A DNA stretch of 64,000 bases, taken from positions 496,001-560,000 of the forward strand of contig MU400510.1 of assembly GCA_022578965.1 (NCBI GenBank), read 5' to 3'. The notes under the pieces are model-generated. The model was given only the letters and a program-made list of their open reading frames with translations, did no database searches and was not told the origin of the DNA. The translations under genes were made by a program, and so were the position numbers. The DNA is from Xylaria sp. FL1777 (Eukaryota; Ascomycota; Sordariomycetes; Xylariales; Xylariaceae). Positions 34,003 to 46,525 of the stretch are shown piece after piece; positions within the stretch are counted from its first letter, which is position 1, and the number at the start of each line of letters is the position of its first letter.

Positions 34003-36482
34003 ACTCCATGCCATAAACCCCGGGCGACGGTTCACGGAAGCTCATGAACGTTCGTATAGCGATGATAAGGGCTGAATTAAACACTTTAGCAGACTTCTGC
34101 ACCGCGGACTACCCTATGTGCGTGCTTGATGCCGTGATCCTCTTAGTTGGGAAATGAGGCATCATACGCCCTAGAAAGTTGTCCTAACTCATGTTTGTAT
34201 CATTCTTGTACCCATAGTTAATAGGTGTTAATTCGAGACGTCCACTCTATAGAATATCGAATGGTCGAGTTGACGAAGTATATAGGTAGGGGCGTATTGT
34301 TAAAAGAGCTCACATTGCTTCGGCCCTGAGATACAATGAATTTTGATCTCAATACAGCCAACGATAGCGCGAAGTGCCCATCGCGGATATTGATATCTAA
34401 GAGATAGATAAGTTACAATGCTTTGTGATGAAGGAATAGATTTACTAAATGCGTCTCTTACTCGAACACGATCACTTACGGACTTTTCATTAGGGAGTAA
34501 ATCGATACATCAACAAGTTTAATATACACGAATAAGTGTTGAATGGTCACTCATAGCTAGCCTAACGAAGAGATAGAGCATAACCATACAGATAATTGAA
34601 GATCTTTTACGGGGAAAGGCTCCAGCTGCATTGGCTTATCAGAGGTTTCCTTGCAAGGTTTAAGTCTGGCTGAATAACCCATTCAAACTTAATGAACAGC
34701 AGCGTTGCCGTTCAGTGCCTGACTAACCACCAAGATTCATAGTAGATATATGTTGGTCATCTTTGATGCTCTGAACAGCGAATATCAGGGTATTTAAAGC
34801 CATTTCACGGAGTGACATGCGGCAGAAGGAAGGTCTTCGATAACATAGCACTGCTTTCTATCCATGTCTACCTTAAACTTTACACTTTGGCCAAACAAAC
34901 TCAAAAGGACGGATAAGTCAACCCAGCTTCTAGGATTACCGCGTGAAGCTAAATCTAGGTTCAGGACTTATCATCGAGTAGTAATTGTTGACTAAGTTGA
35001 TAGATAAATGGTTATTTTACTGCATTAACTGCTTTTCGTACAAGGTGCTATAATAAATCTATTTCACCGCGCCATAAAGAAAGCAAGGAAGGAAAAAGAT
35101 ATCTATGTCCAAGATCCCTTCGTTTTACTACCTTACTCATTCCTTCCCCCATCAAATCAAGCAGGCTACATGGCTACATGACGGAAACGTGGCATAAGAT
35201 CAACTCAAGTGCCGGGGAAAGTAATTCCGGGTAAACCCCTAAGATTTCCATAATTTCTTCTTAGTTTTGATCAATAATCCAACCGTTCATTTGAAACTTA
35301 CGTAAGGCATGAACAGCAAATGACACCAAAAAACAACAACAAAAAAACACCCCCATTTATACTGTTCATCAACACGTCTCACAAAGACACCCACTGTCCA
35401 TTACCCCTAGCGCAGATCGCTCGTGTTGCCCGCAGCTTCAGACGCGAACCGCCGGGCGTTCGTCCGTAATGAACAGGTCAATAAGCTGAAACTCGCCCCC
35501 TCCCCCCCTCCCCTGGACACACGCCTACGAGAGTTATTTGTCCGTCCATACTGTCACCTCCGAGATCTGTAGTGGCTCTTGTCGTATTTATCATGAGAGA
35601 TCTTTTACTTCTGGGTTACCCTTGGCCCAGTACTTGTGAAACTTGTGAGTGAGACTTGTTAGATGTTGTGTCATCATTTTAGATTTCCGAAGTATAAAGC
35701 CCACACACAACTCAACGGAAAAGCCAACGAGCTTTCGACCGCTTCATGTCTACATGTATCAGAGCACTCGTATAAAGCTGGGATCACAATCACATTGCCT
35801 TAATTGGTGCAATCTTTCTATAACGAATCACACGCATGGGTTCTGCAACATACATTTAACAAGTTCTTAATTAAGCTGCCATCTTGATAGATGACAGCAA
35901 TATAGCCGATCGAGCAAGCGTAACTAGAGGGTAACTATATACAATAAGATTAAATTTCATTCCATAGCTCATTTCCAAATTCCCCGTTCTAATTCAGGTC
36001 CCAACATCTACCATGTACCATTTCAGATCCAAAAGCCAAGAGGGACAAAATTCGGTATATACATCAGAAGAGCTTGGATTTACAACACGTAGCAAAAAAG
36101 AGGCACGGAGACCTTTGTCATGAATAGCTATATGGTAAGCGCGTACTAGTAAATCTTGCACGCTAGCAAAGAAGTAAAAGAGTATTGGGGTATCGTATCG
36201 AAAGGGCACAACGGTTGATATTATTGTGTCGCAAAAAACAAGATAAATAAGGCCTTGCGGCCCTTGAGGCTGTTGTCGAAAAGCAGAAAACAAGCCTGCT
36301 GTCGTGATCTTGGAGTGTTCTTTTTGGAAGATAAGAGTCAATGAAGAGTAAATCCGTAGTCGAGTTATATCGAAAATTTTCACAGAGCCGCCCTGTTCCT
36401 GAGACGCCGTGCATTTATATCCACTTGAGTCTAAGATGGCTGCTTGCCGCTTTCATCTCTAGACTTCCGACAATAAAAGTTA
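34003..36482. other. 2.5 kb gene-free region
   Basis: AT-leaning, with no supported frame. A short C run lies at about 35500-35515. The last part should be the 3' UTR of the DUF7729-like gene. Confidence 0.5.
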
Positions 36483-37902
36483 TCATATCCAGTGAGAGAT
36501 GGCCATGAAGGTGAAAGAAAATAATAGGGCCCAAGACGAGGGCATTGTGTACAATGATGTGGTTGCGCCTGACTGAACCGCCGCCGCAAGCGTCGTGTTT
36601 ACGAAGTTAGTACCGCATTCCAAATTTATCTGTTCTGCAGCGCCTATATATGTGTTGGAGATATCAGCTTTGCGGTTGGAGGTCGCGTCCTGGTAAATGC
36701 CCATGGTTTGTTGCGTGCACGAGCCGCAGGAGGGGGCAGCGTTGGCAGGAAGAGTCGAATTGAAGGGCAGATAGTATAGATATGCATTCGACGGGGTGGT
36801 GTTGTTCGTGATGGCGTTGGCAAAGCAATATTCGCGTGATTTAGAGTCTTCGTTGGGCAGGCACGTGGCTTTGTAGACGGTATTATACGTCTTCATGCCC
36901 TGATAGGCCTGTACGACGAGGGCATTCTCGCGGTCGTACTCCTGGCCGCAATTGTCGTCGGAGATGAGGCTGCTGGCGAGAGTGTTGAAGTAGTCGGTGC
37001 ACATGTCGACGTCGGCGGCGCAGGCGGCGTCAAGCACCTGGGTTATGCTGAAGAAGGACTTCTCGGCCTCGAAGAAGGACTGGGATCCCTGAGCAGCGTT
37101 AGCGTGATGCAATGCGCGCGCGCCTGAGATTGCAGAGTTGCACCATCGCAGATTGTGCATCGGCGCATGGGTATGAGGTCCAGTGCTGGGCCAAACTCAC
37201 CTGCAGCAGCAGCGAAATGGGGTAACACGCCTTGAAGGTGGCGTTGGACAGGAAGTCGTTGATGAAGGTAGGACACACGTCGTCGCCCGAGAAGTTGGCG
37301 GCCAGGGCGCCGTCGAAGGGGCTTGGCAAGGGACTGGCTGCGGCGGTGGTGGTGGACGCGGGATTCGCGGTGTCGGTGACGGTCGAGGCGTCGATGACAA
37401 CCTCGGTGGTCCTCGTGGCCTGCGCCGTCTCCGTCTCCTTGGGTGCGGCGGCCCGTCGGCGGAGCTCGCGATGCTCTTCATCGGACATGATTCGCCAGTG
37501 GCCGTCGACGAAGACGGGAATCCGGGGATCGATCAGCAAGACCTCAGTGTCTGTGGCGGGCAGGGTGGTCGGGCGTGGGGACTGGTCGACTGAAATAGAG
37601 GCGGCGGCGGCGCCCAGACAGACCCAACAGGAGATGAGCAGGAAGATCACTGCCCTGCTGAGGCTGGATGCGGAAGCGGATGCAGGGCCTGTAATACGAG
37701 GAGTGCCGGGTGGACCGTCCCAGCGATGGCGCCAGTGAGAGCGACCACGCCAGCGCCCACTGCGGTCTAGCGGTGTCGCGCCTGCTCCTGCTCCTGCTTT
37801 TGTATATGTAACTGTTTCGGTAACTGCTCCTGCAATTGTTGCTACCACCGCTACCATCGCGGCTGCCCATGGCGACTCGCGAGTGCCCCGGTGCGAAGTC
37901 AT
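36483..37902 (-). CDS. GPI-anchored cell-surface protein, DUF7729-like
   Basis: 435 residues in two exons, 37201..37902 and 36483..37088, joined over a 112 nt intron (GTGAGT...CAG) between ACYPISLLLQ and GSQSFFEAEK. The N-terminus (1-80) is Gly/Arg-rich, followed by a hydrophobic stretch SLSRAVIFLLISCWVCLGAA (80-99) that could be a signal anchor or the true signal peptide. A Thr/Ser-rich stalk comes next, then the conserved Cys domain with CPTFINDFLSNATFKAC, LDAACAADVDMC, NCGQEYDRENALVVQAYQG and APSCGSCTQQTMGIYQ. The last 20 residues are hydrophobic (SSWALLFSFTFMAISHWI) after a small-residue site, as in GPI signals. Several N-x-S/T sites. The family is known only from fungi and its function is unknown. 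The start codon is the least certain point; a later start closer to the hydrophobic stretch is possible. Confidence 0.82.
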
Positions 37903-40900
37903 CGTTGTTTCAGCACGGTCCCGCCTGGTGAAACCTCAGCCAACATTACCACCCAATTGCGCCTCCCTTGGGAACCGTTGGCGGTGTCTGCCGTGCGGCA
38001 CCTACTGAGGTACCTGCCTTCAATGTTGGCAGGTGCAAGTAGTCGGGTAGGACTAGTGTGAGTGAGTAAGTACTGGTAGACCTTGGACAAGTACTATTTA
38101 GTACTAATCAGGTCGCTCGAATATGAAGACACAACAGATGTGATGTGTCTTTCAGCCAACTTATTATATTCGTCCCGTTAGCCAGCCAGCCTTTTCACCA
38201 TCAGCACCCGAATGATGCCCCTCCGCCCGATTGATGGAATTGAGAGATCAGGAACGACGGCGACCTTATATGGACTGCGGAGATCCGACCAATAATATAC
38301 CGATAGACAAACGGGTAAATGGTGTAGGGTGCCGCAACCAAGAACGAGATTCCACACTGCGCCTAGAAATCATGCATCCCGCTCCCATACCAAGGTCAAA
38401 TGACGACCAACAAGGGCAACAGGCGGAGTCCGAGGACCGTGTGGAGAGAGGGTCGCAGGTCGGAGAGGGCGGGATGGATAGAGACAGACGGGCTACGCAT
38501 GAATGCAGAGAGGTAATGTATGTAGGTATGTAAGTATGTATGAGTATGGATGATGTAGGAAGCGATATTATATATATCTGGATAGTTAGTAGACTTGGTT
38601 AGTTGTTATCTATATAAGTTAAGTTGTGCTTGGAAAAGAGAGGGTATAACTAACAGTAGGGGAGTTTGACTAAACCCTCTCTCCTCCTCTACATAGCCTC
38701 CAAGCCCGGGGGGGATGCCCTTTTTGAATCATGAATTTGACTGCACTGCCTATAATACCCGTCTGCCTCTACCGTTTTACTAACGACTACTGCGTACGGT
38801 ATTTCTGGTGCTATGATACTACTATCCCAGGGTTGCATGGAAGACCGGTATTGGCGGTATTGGTGGTATTGGTACCGGTAATGGTACCCATTCCCCAATG
38901 CTCCATACTTCCAGATAGTGTACGTACGCAATATGTACATATGTGGACTAGGTACATTGAGAGGCTCATCCTCCCGGTCACACCCTGGCCGTCATCCCGA
39001 GCGTACGAATACAGGTTCTAGGCCTGACGCTTCCCAGTTAGTCGCCAGTTAGTGTGGTAATAAATGGAACCGAGATCCAATACATGCAGTTTTAGGCCAA
39101 GTGGATCCAACAGGCCAAGTTAGGGGGTTTACCTAGTCTACCTACTTCAGTGTAAACCGTGCACTCGTGAACTTAGGATAAGAGACGATACAGTATCTAG
39201 TAATATTACGGCGGTATGATAAAAACTCCGGGGCTCTTCTGTTTTTGACTTATTATACATACAGATGCCAGATAAGCACGATGATGTTGAACCCGTACAT
39301 GTCGGTATAAGGTTTTTTTGCTACGGTACATATACACTACATACAGGAGTCATTGCGTCGTTCACGTTTGCCAAGGGCACCATGCAGAAGCAAGGCATGC
39401 GAGGCGTGCATCCTGGCGAAGCGCCACGCATCCCTCTACTATATCTGGTTATCTATACTCTACTACTACCTGCGATATACTGTATAATACCCGATGCTTA
39501 CACCTGCGCTATGCACTACAGTTATATGACTACGCAGCCAAGGCATGCCGGGGCGCATGTATGGGAGGGGCACTAGATAGTGTAGAGAAAAACCGACCAT
39601 TGACTCTTTTCTTTACAAATATGTTGTTGGCTACTTCCAGACGTGAAATGATAGTCCGCGAATCCTCCAAGAATTCATACACCACGCCCCAATAAAACAC
39701 CAATACTTGGGGAGGAATACAAAACTATCGGTGGCTCGTAAGGCTAGTAGTGTCAGTAGCGTAATTACACCACCTCTACATCCTTGCCATGGTCGGTAGG
39801 CAAGCCGCCGGCTCGACCAATCAATCATGAGAGCTGGGCGTGCCTGAACAGACTATTTATTGGTATCTTACGTGTGAATGTGGGGGAGGCATGTAGTATA
39901 TATACATACATGTAGCTACATAGGTAGCTTTCTGTTCTGAGCTCGTGGTTGGTTTGTTGTACGCTACACCTTTTTTGTCGGTTTAACGAAATAGATTAAA
40001 ATCATAGGACAGGTATTTATCCAATCGTCTGAATGGTCGCTAATTCCTATTGTTAGTTAATTAGAACATGTCTCATTACCTATACACATGTAGGAAGGTA
40101 TGCCGTATACCCGATTCACCATGCAATTGTGATCGGTACCTTGACCTACTTACCTATATGATAGCAAGTAGGTATTATATAGCTAAGTATGTACGCAGTA
40201 CGCAGTAGGTAGGCTCCGAGACAAGTCGTAAAAATCTGCTGAAAAACACCGCATTCAATTTCCCTTGCAGACCGCATGTCTATTTACTCGTAACACGTAA
40301 GCAGCAGAAGCAGCAGAAGCAGCAGCAGCAACAACTACTTTCATCTGATGATCCATCACCCCATCGCACATGTGTAAGCTTGCAAGCAATCAGGCAAGCA
40401 GGCAAGGCAAGGCCGGTCCATGGGTCGGCATCCGCGAGCCGCTTCGCAATTCTGCAAGGTACCCGGGAGCCAACTTCGACCAAGGACAAAGTACGCTACG
40501 CATTCCTTTAGATAGATGCTACCTGTCTGGCTAATACAAAACAAGATAAGTGTAGGACTGTTGAATACCCATGATATCCTATCTGTTATCTATACTAGGA
40601 ATGATGGCTCCCTATATAGCATCAACACTCGGCTAAATAATTACCTAGTTACCTGCTCCTATATGTACACTTGTATACTGTAGGCATGTCAAATTACGAA
40701 TCTCACGCGGCAAGTAAGACATATTTAACAACCAAAGACGTCGCTTATAATGAATGCGTATGCGTAATAAGCGCACACAAGGTTTTATTTACCCTTGAGA
40801 CAGTATCATGCAACGCTCGGCCCTCATCTGCGGCCCCGTCGCACAAACGATGCAATGGAGGGCAAAAATAAAAAAAAAGTACCGATGAGAAAAAAAAACT

Positions 40901-41936
40901 TGAACTTGAAACACGGTCACTCGCATCACAAGGCGAAGGAAGGGCTGAGTACATACATACATGTAGGCTGAAAAACATAAATGTAAAAATAAAGTTGAGA
41001 CAAATGTGACTTAGACTCGTGTGATATCTCGAGACAAAAAGCCCTGTGTTTCACCTTGCTCTGCTTCCCACGGGCAGGTTAGGCATACTGATCTGATGGA
41101 AACTCTCTCGTACTGATTTTCCGAATGCGTTAATAAGGATAAATCAGCATAGTAGTCATATCATAAGCATAGGCTTTTAACATCATTCCCCCTTTCCCCC
41201 CCCAAGTACGTATTTTACTTCCCCCCCTCTCTTTTCTCTGTCTCTTTCTTTAAATGCAGGCTCAGCGGTGGCAGATCTGCACCCTTCCGCACACGTGGTT
41301 TGCGTGGTCCCTTGTTGGACTACGGTAGATGGATCTCACCAAAAACGGGATCTAAAGCTGCGTGTGGTAGTGATCAACACGATCGTCGCCTCCATATCAA
41401 TTTTAGAGTTTGCAACGGTTCGATTGTCGGGCGCTTGGTAAATGGGTGCGATTGGCTATCATGTTATATTTACTTTGTGTAGCGTAGGGGGTTTATGGGG
41501 GGGGAAGAGGTAAAGTGTTGGGCAACATGTTTCTCTCTCATCTTCCCCTATTTCCACTAATTAACTTAGCAAGGATATCTAAAGGGAGAAAGGATGTCGC
41601 ATTTGAAGTTGTCAGACAAGAGTATCTATTATATGTGCATATAGAACAATTAAATTGTATATTAATACTGAACAGGATATATACCTAGTCTAGAATAACA
41701 CGCTTTGTATATTCTGCAGGTGTAAAATACTTTATGCAATATCTCCCTGGTAGAGGAGAGACAATAAGGCCGCCGTCCATTTCAGCGACCTAGTTAAACG
41801 CCGTACAATGCCATGTGGTATATGGGAGAGCTTCTATCTCGCTCGCAGCCGCATTTGCGTGCTGTATAGTGGTCTATTAATCATTCAAACGCAAATTATC
41901 CTCCTGCACCCTTCGCCGCTCCCGCCAGGGGGATAT
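37903..41936. other. 4 kb gene-free region
   Basis: No frame here looks like a protein. Holds GGTATTGGTGGTATTGG-type short repeats (38850-38885), an AGC/AGA tandem (40301-40335), TACCTA words (about 40140-40160) and C/G homopolymer runs near 41200. The right end is the 3' side of the ABC transporter gene. Confidence 0.55.
40301..40335. repeat. GCA/GAA trinucleotide microsatellite
   Basis: Interrupted GCAGCAGAA units over about 35 bp; intergenic. Confidence 0.8.
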
Positions 41937-44900
41937 TTACTGATGTTTCTCTAAACTCTGGAGGTTGACGAGCTCTGCATACCGGCCATTCAGATGCATC
42001 AGCTCAGCGTGTGTACCCTCCTCTACGATGCGACCCTGGTCGAAGACGTAGATGACATCGGCCCTCTGGATGGTGCTGAGGCGATGCGCGACCGCGATCG
42101 TCGTGCGTCCCTTGGCCGCAGTGTCTAGCGCGGCTTGGACGACGTGTTCAGACTCGGAGTCGAGAGCGCTCGTCGCCTCGTCTAGAAGGAGGATTCTCGG
42201 GTCACGGATCAACGCACGCGCAATCGCGACACGCTGCTTCTGACCACCGGAAAGCAAGGCTCCCTTTGTGCCCACCACCGTGTTGAAGCCATCAGGAAGG
42301 GACATGATGAAATCGTAGATGTTGGCTTCACGGCAGGCGTGCTCGATGGCCTTGTCTGAGACATCTTCATTGGACGAGCCGAGCATAATGTTCTCTTTGA
42401 TGGTTCCTTGGTACAATGTGGGCTCCTGGGATACAAGAGCAATGAAGGACCGATACTGGTTGACATTCAGCGTGCTGATGTCCTTGCCATCGACGAAAAC
42501 GCCGCCCGATAATGGATCATAGAAGCGCTCGAGAAGAGCAATAGTCGTACTCTTTCCACAACCTGACGCGCCAACCAAAGCGATATATTGACCCGGGCGT
42601 ACGGTCAGGTTAAGGCCACGAAGGACTGGCTGCTCAGGTCGAGTCGGATATCGGAAATGAACGTCGCGGAATTCAATCGTGCCTTCAACCGTATCAAGGT
42701 CTTCGCCATCTCCAGACCAGGTATCGATGGTTGGTTTCCGGTCGAACAAAGTCTTCAGTTCAGTGGCAGCCTGGTGAGCTTTACCCATATCTGGGGCAAA
42801 CGAGAAAATGGCGCCGGCCGACTGGGCACTGTAGACGACCGCCATGAAACATAAAAAGAACTGGAACAGATCGTATTCCCTGTTTGCAATGAGTCTACCA
42901 CCATACCAGAAACCCAATGCAAAAGCTAAAAATAGGGCAGCTTGAGACGCGGCGTATAGTAGAGACGATTTCAGGACGGAGATTAAGCTCGACCTTTGCT
43001 GTACGGCTAGGGATTCTCGGTACTGGGCCAACACGTCCCCTTCCCGAGTAAGGGAAGCAACAGTACGGATGGCTGAAATTGCCTCCGAGGCGTAGGACGC
43101 ACTTTTTTCATAAGCCCTCTTTGAACGTCGCTGGAAATGTGCCAACATGTAGTAGCGGAAGTACCCAGCCGCGATGATCACTGGTACCGCCGAGAAACAG
43201 ACGAGAGCCAATTTGTACCCAAAGATCAGAGCCACAATGTTGGAAGAGACTAGAGTTGTTGCGACCGTGAGAAGAGTGCCGAGGGTGACGCCACTGAGAC
43301 CTGCTAGATGGGTTGTCTCTGTTGATAAGAACGAGGTTAAAGCGCCAGGTGTGTTCTCTTCCTTGTCGAAAAAGGCCACGTCCTGACGTAGCATTGTCCT
43401 AAAAGCTCGATCGCGAACCCTATGAACGAGTAGTTCGGAACATTTCGCAAACGGGATACCCTGAGCGATCTGGGCAATGAATATAACGATGGCCAAAATC
43501 AGATACATAAGACTCCAAAAGTCACTGTCATGTTTGACCTGGTGTTTATTCGCATCGGTGATGGGTACTCCAAGTGTCTGGTAAAAGTTAGCTATAGACC
43601 AAAGAACAAGATGATAGGTGTATTGAGCGTACCAAAATCTGTTTAGCGAAGAACAATGCTTGCGTTGGATTAGCGCCACCACAGATAATGGACCAGAACA
43701 GGCCCCAGACCAGTAGCTTCCACTCTGACCGATTGAACGAAGCAGTAAGCTTGACCAAAGTCCACACACTATATTTGGCCGGCTCTTCGCCCTTGTGACC
43801 TTTCAGAACTCGGCTAGAGACAGAAGCTTGGGTAGCTGATTTTTTCAGTTTAGCTGCAATGTTATCGTTAGGATCCTCCGAGTAAGCGGCGCCACTACGG
43901 GTGCTCGACATTCTTCGAATTAGTTGTTCATCGTCATCTTCTTGATCATCCTCGTCCTCATTTGCTGGTGTTTTTACGGCAGCAATATTCTGAGCGGTCA
44001 CGAGATTGTAGTAAGCGCCTTGTTTCTGTAACAGCTCGTCATGGGTTCCTGATTCAATGATGGCGCCCTGTGACATGACGACAATGTTATGTGCGTCTTT
44101 GATAGTTGACAGACGGTGAGCAATCGTGATAGTTGTTCGACCTTCAGCGGCAGCTTCCAAGGCAGCTTGGACTACACCCTCAGATTTGGTATCAAGGGCA
44201 CTCGTAGCCTCATCAAGCAAAAGAACTAATTTGAATGTTAGTCGTCAATATCAATAGACGAAGTATAATGTGTATCTTACTTTTTGGATCTGACACAACA
44301 GCACGAGCGATAGCAATTCGCTGTTTCTGGCCACCGGAGAGTAGGAACCCACGTTCACCAACATTCGTCTCGTATCCTTCAGGCAATGATGAGATAAAGT
44401 CGTGGGCGTTGGCTTTCTTGGCTGCCTCGATTACCAGCTCCTTCTGCTTCTCGGGTGTTTCATTCTCGTATTTCGTTCCGAATAAGCCATATCGAATATT
44501 GTGGTAAATTGTGGTACCGAACAACGTAGGCTCTTGGCTCACTAGGGATATTTGCTGACGTAACCAGCGAAGATTCAAAGTGCTAACGTCGTGGCCATCT
44601 AGAAGGACCTGGCCACCGACAGGGTCATAGAATCGCTCTACCAACCCTACAATAGTACTCTTTCCAGAGCCAGAGGCACCCACAAGTGCAGTCGTTTTAC
44701 CTGCTGGTATATCGAGAGTGACATCCTTCATAACGACTACCTCGGGTCGGGAGGGGTAGATATGTTTGACATTCTGTAGGCGAATTGACCCCTGAACCTT
44801 TTCGAGTTTCTCGCCTTCCTCCACGGTGGGATCTAAGGGGGAAACTCGGTCAATGGTGTTGAAGATCTTGGCAGCGGCAGCGAGCCCCGTGCCGAAAGCC

Positions 44901-46256
44901 TGCAGATTGGGTGCGATGTTGCCCAAATTAAAGGCACCAATGACGATGGCCAACATAATAGTCAGAACGCTAGACAGGGGAATAATTCCCTCAACGAGAT
45001 ACATGCTGCCAACCCAAAAGCTAAGTCCATAATTGAGATAGATGACCAAAAATAGACCACCGACCAGAATGGCAACGGTAGCAGTTTTTCGAAATCCCCA
45101 ATATTCACCAATTTTCAAATGCTCATCATACTTCTCAGCAAGGCGAGATTGTGTGCCAAATGCGACGGTATTCCTGATAGAACTGAGAACTTCTTCGACG
45201 ATCGTACCTCCCGCAGCATGAGCCTGGATGTTCTTCTTTGTAAATTTGACAATAAAGAATGATGAGGTACCCATGAGGAACAGAAGTGCGAAGACGACGG
45301 AGGTGAGAATAAGAGTCAGTTTCCAGTAGAAGATGAAGCCGATGACGAAGGCAGACAGAAAGGTGGCGACAGCGGTGAGTGTCAAGCTGACCTTCTCCGA
45401 AATGCCTTCTTGGACCAGGTTTGTGTCAGCCGTAATTCGTGTGGTGACCTCGCCAGCGCCTATCTTGTCGAAAAAGCCGATGTTCTGACGCATGCAGCTC
45501 TCAAGATAATGCTCTCGGATCTTGGCGCTGATATGCTCGCCGGTATAGATGAAGCCAACGGTGGATAGGTAAACTCCCACAAACTCGCCTATGGCAAGGT
45601 AGATGAAATTCAAGACTAGGTTGTTCAGCTGGCCGGAGAAGTCTGACTTGGATACCTGTCCCTGGAAGAAACCCTGGAAAGTACCCTGAAGTCTGCCGAA
45701 AATGACTGTCATAATAGGTAGAGCAGCACCGGCACCGATAGCCGCTATAGAGCTTCCGAATATTATGAGTAGATCATTTCTCGTGGCATATCGGTAAAGG
45801 GTAGCGAAGCCAGCTTTGACCTCTGGCATAGTGACCTCTATAAACTCTATTAATATTTTGACGTTCATGACAAGCATCTAGAAGTAACTGGGGATATATA
45901 ACAATAACACTACATGGAGATTGTAACCGTTCGGCGTGAATAGACAGGTTTCGTCTCCTATGCCTAGGTTTGTAGTTAAAAATGACAATGAAGATAATAT
46001 AGCACTTACGTCTCCTCAGTATTGTAGCTTCATGTTCAGGGAGGTGTCGAAACGGGTCGTCGTCCATTTCCTTTGGCGCCACAGCAATCTTGGAGTCGAG
46101 TTTAGACAAAGTAGTATCGTTTTGCGCGTCCGATTTTTCGCCTGTGCCTGAAGGCGGCGAGGCGGTGCTACGGGTCGAGCCGTCATGAGTGGATGGCCGA
46201 CCATCATGATCATCCAGGGGAGCCTTTTCAGGCTTCTCCGAGAATTCGGAACCCAT
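41937..46256 (-). CDS. ABCB-type full ABC transporter (MDR / P-glycoprotein family)
   Basis: 1345-residue exporter with TMD1-NBD1-TMD2-NBD2 order, plasma membrane in most relatives; substrates are often hydrophobic drugs, toxins or lipopeptides. Four exons: 46010..46256, 44281..45837, 43633..44225 and 41937..43577; introns of 172, 55 and 55 nt. N-terminal 80 residues acidic and disordered. NBD1: Walker [10 protein letters not shown] (469), signature LSGGQKQR (582), Walker [13 protein letters not shown] (602). NBD2: GASGCGKST (1135), LSGGQ (1241), [12 protein letters not shown] (1261). Both ATP sites look intact. Intron 2 falls exactly before Walker B of NBD1. Linker about 660-730 is acidic. 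Closest by type to Aspergillus Mdr1 / fission-yeast Pmd1. The start MGSEFSEK was preferred over an in-frame upstream Met. TATA-like box 46519-46525. Confidence 0.95.
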
Positions 46257-46518
46257 GGTGGGATAAAATGTGGTGTGTGAGCGCAAGCCGATGGTTATCC
46301 GGGAATACGACAGCACGGGGCGGCGCGGGGCGCGCAAGCCAACAGAGGAGAAGGCGACGACGGATGCGTCCGTGTGTTATTCGAATCCTCCTATGCCTCG
46401 AATTTAATTTAGTTCCGTCGCAATAAGAAGCGCCGCGTCTAGACAGACCATGCGATGAACTGGCTGTGCCGCCTATCTTTTCGACAACCACATATGTGCA
46501 GCGGCGTATCTCGTTGGC

Positions 46519-46525
46519 TTATATA
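46519..46525 (-). promoter_or_regulatory. TATA-like box of the ABC transporter gene
   Basis: TATATAA on the minus strand about 265 bp upstream of the chosen ATG. Inducible drug-transporter genes commonly have TATA promoters. Confidence 0.4.
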
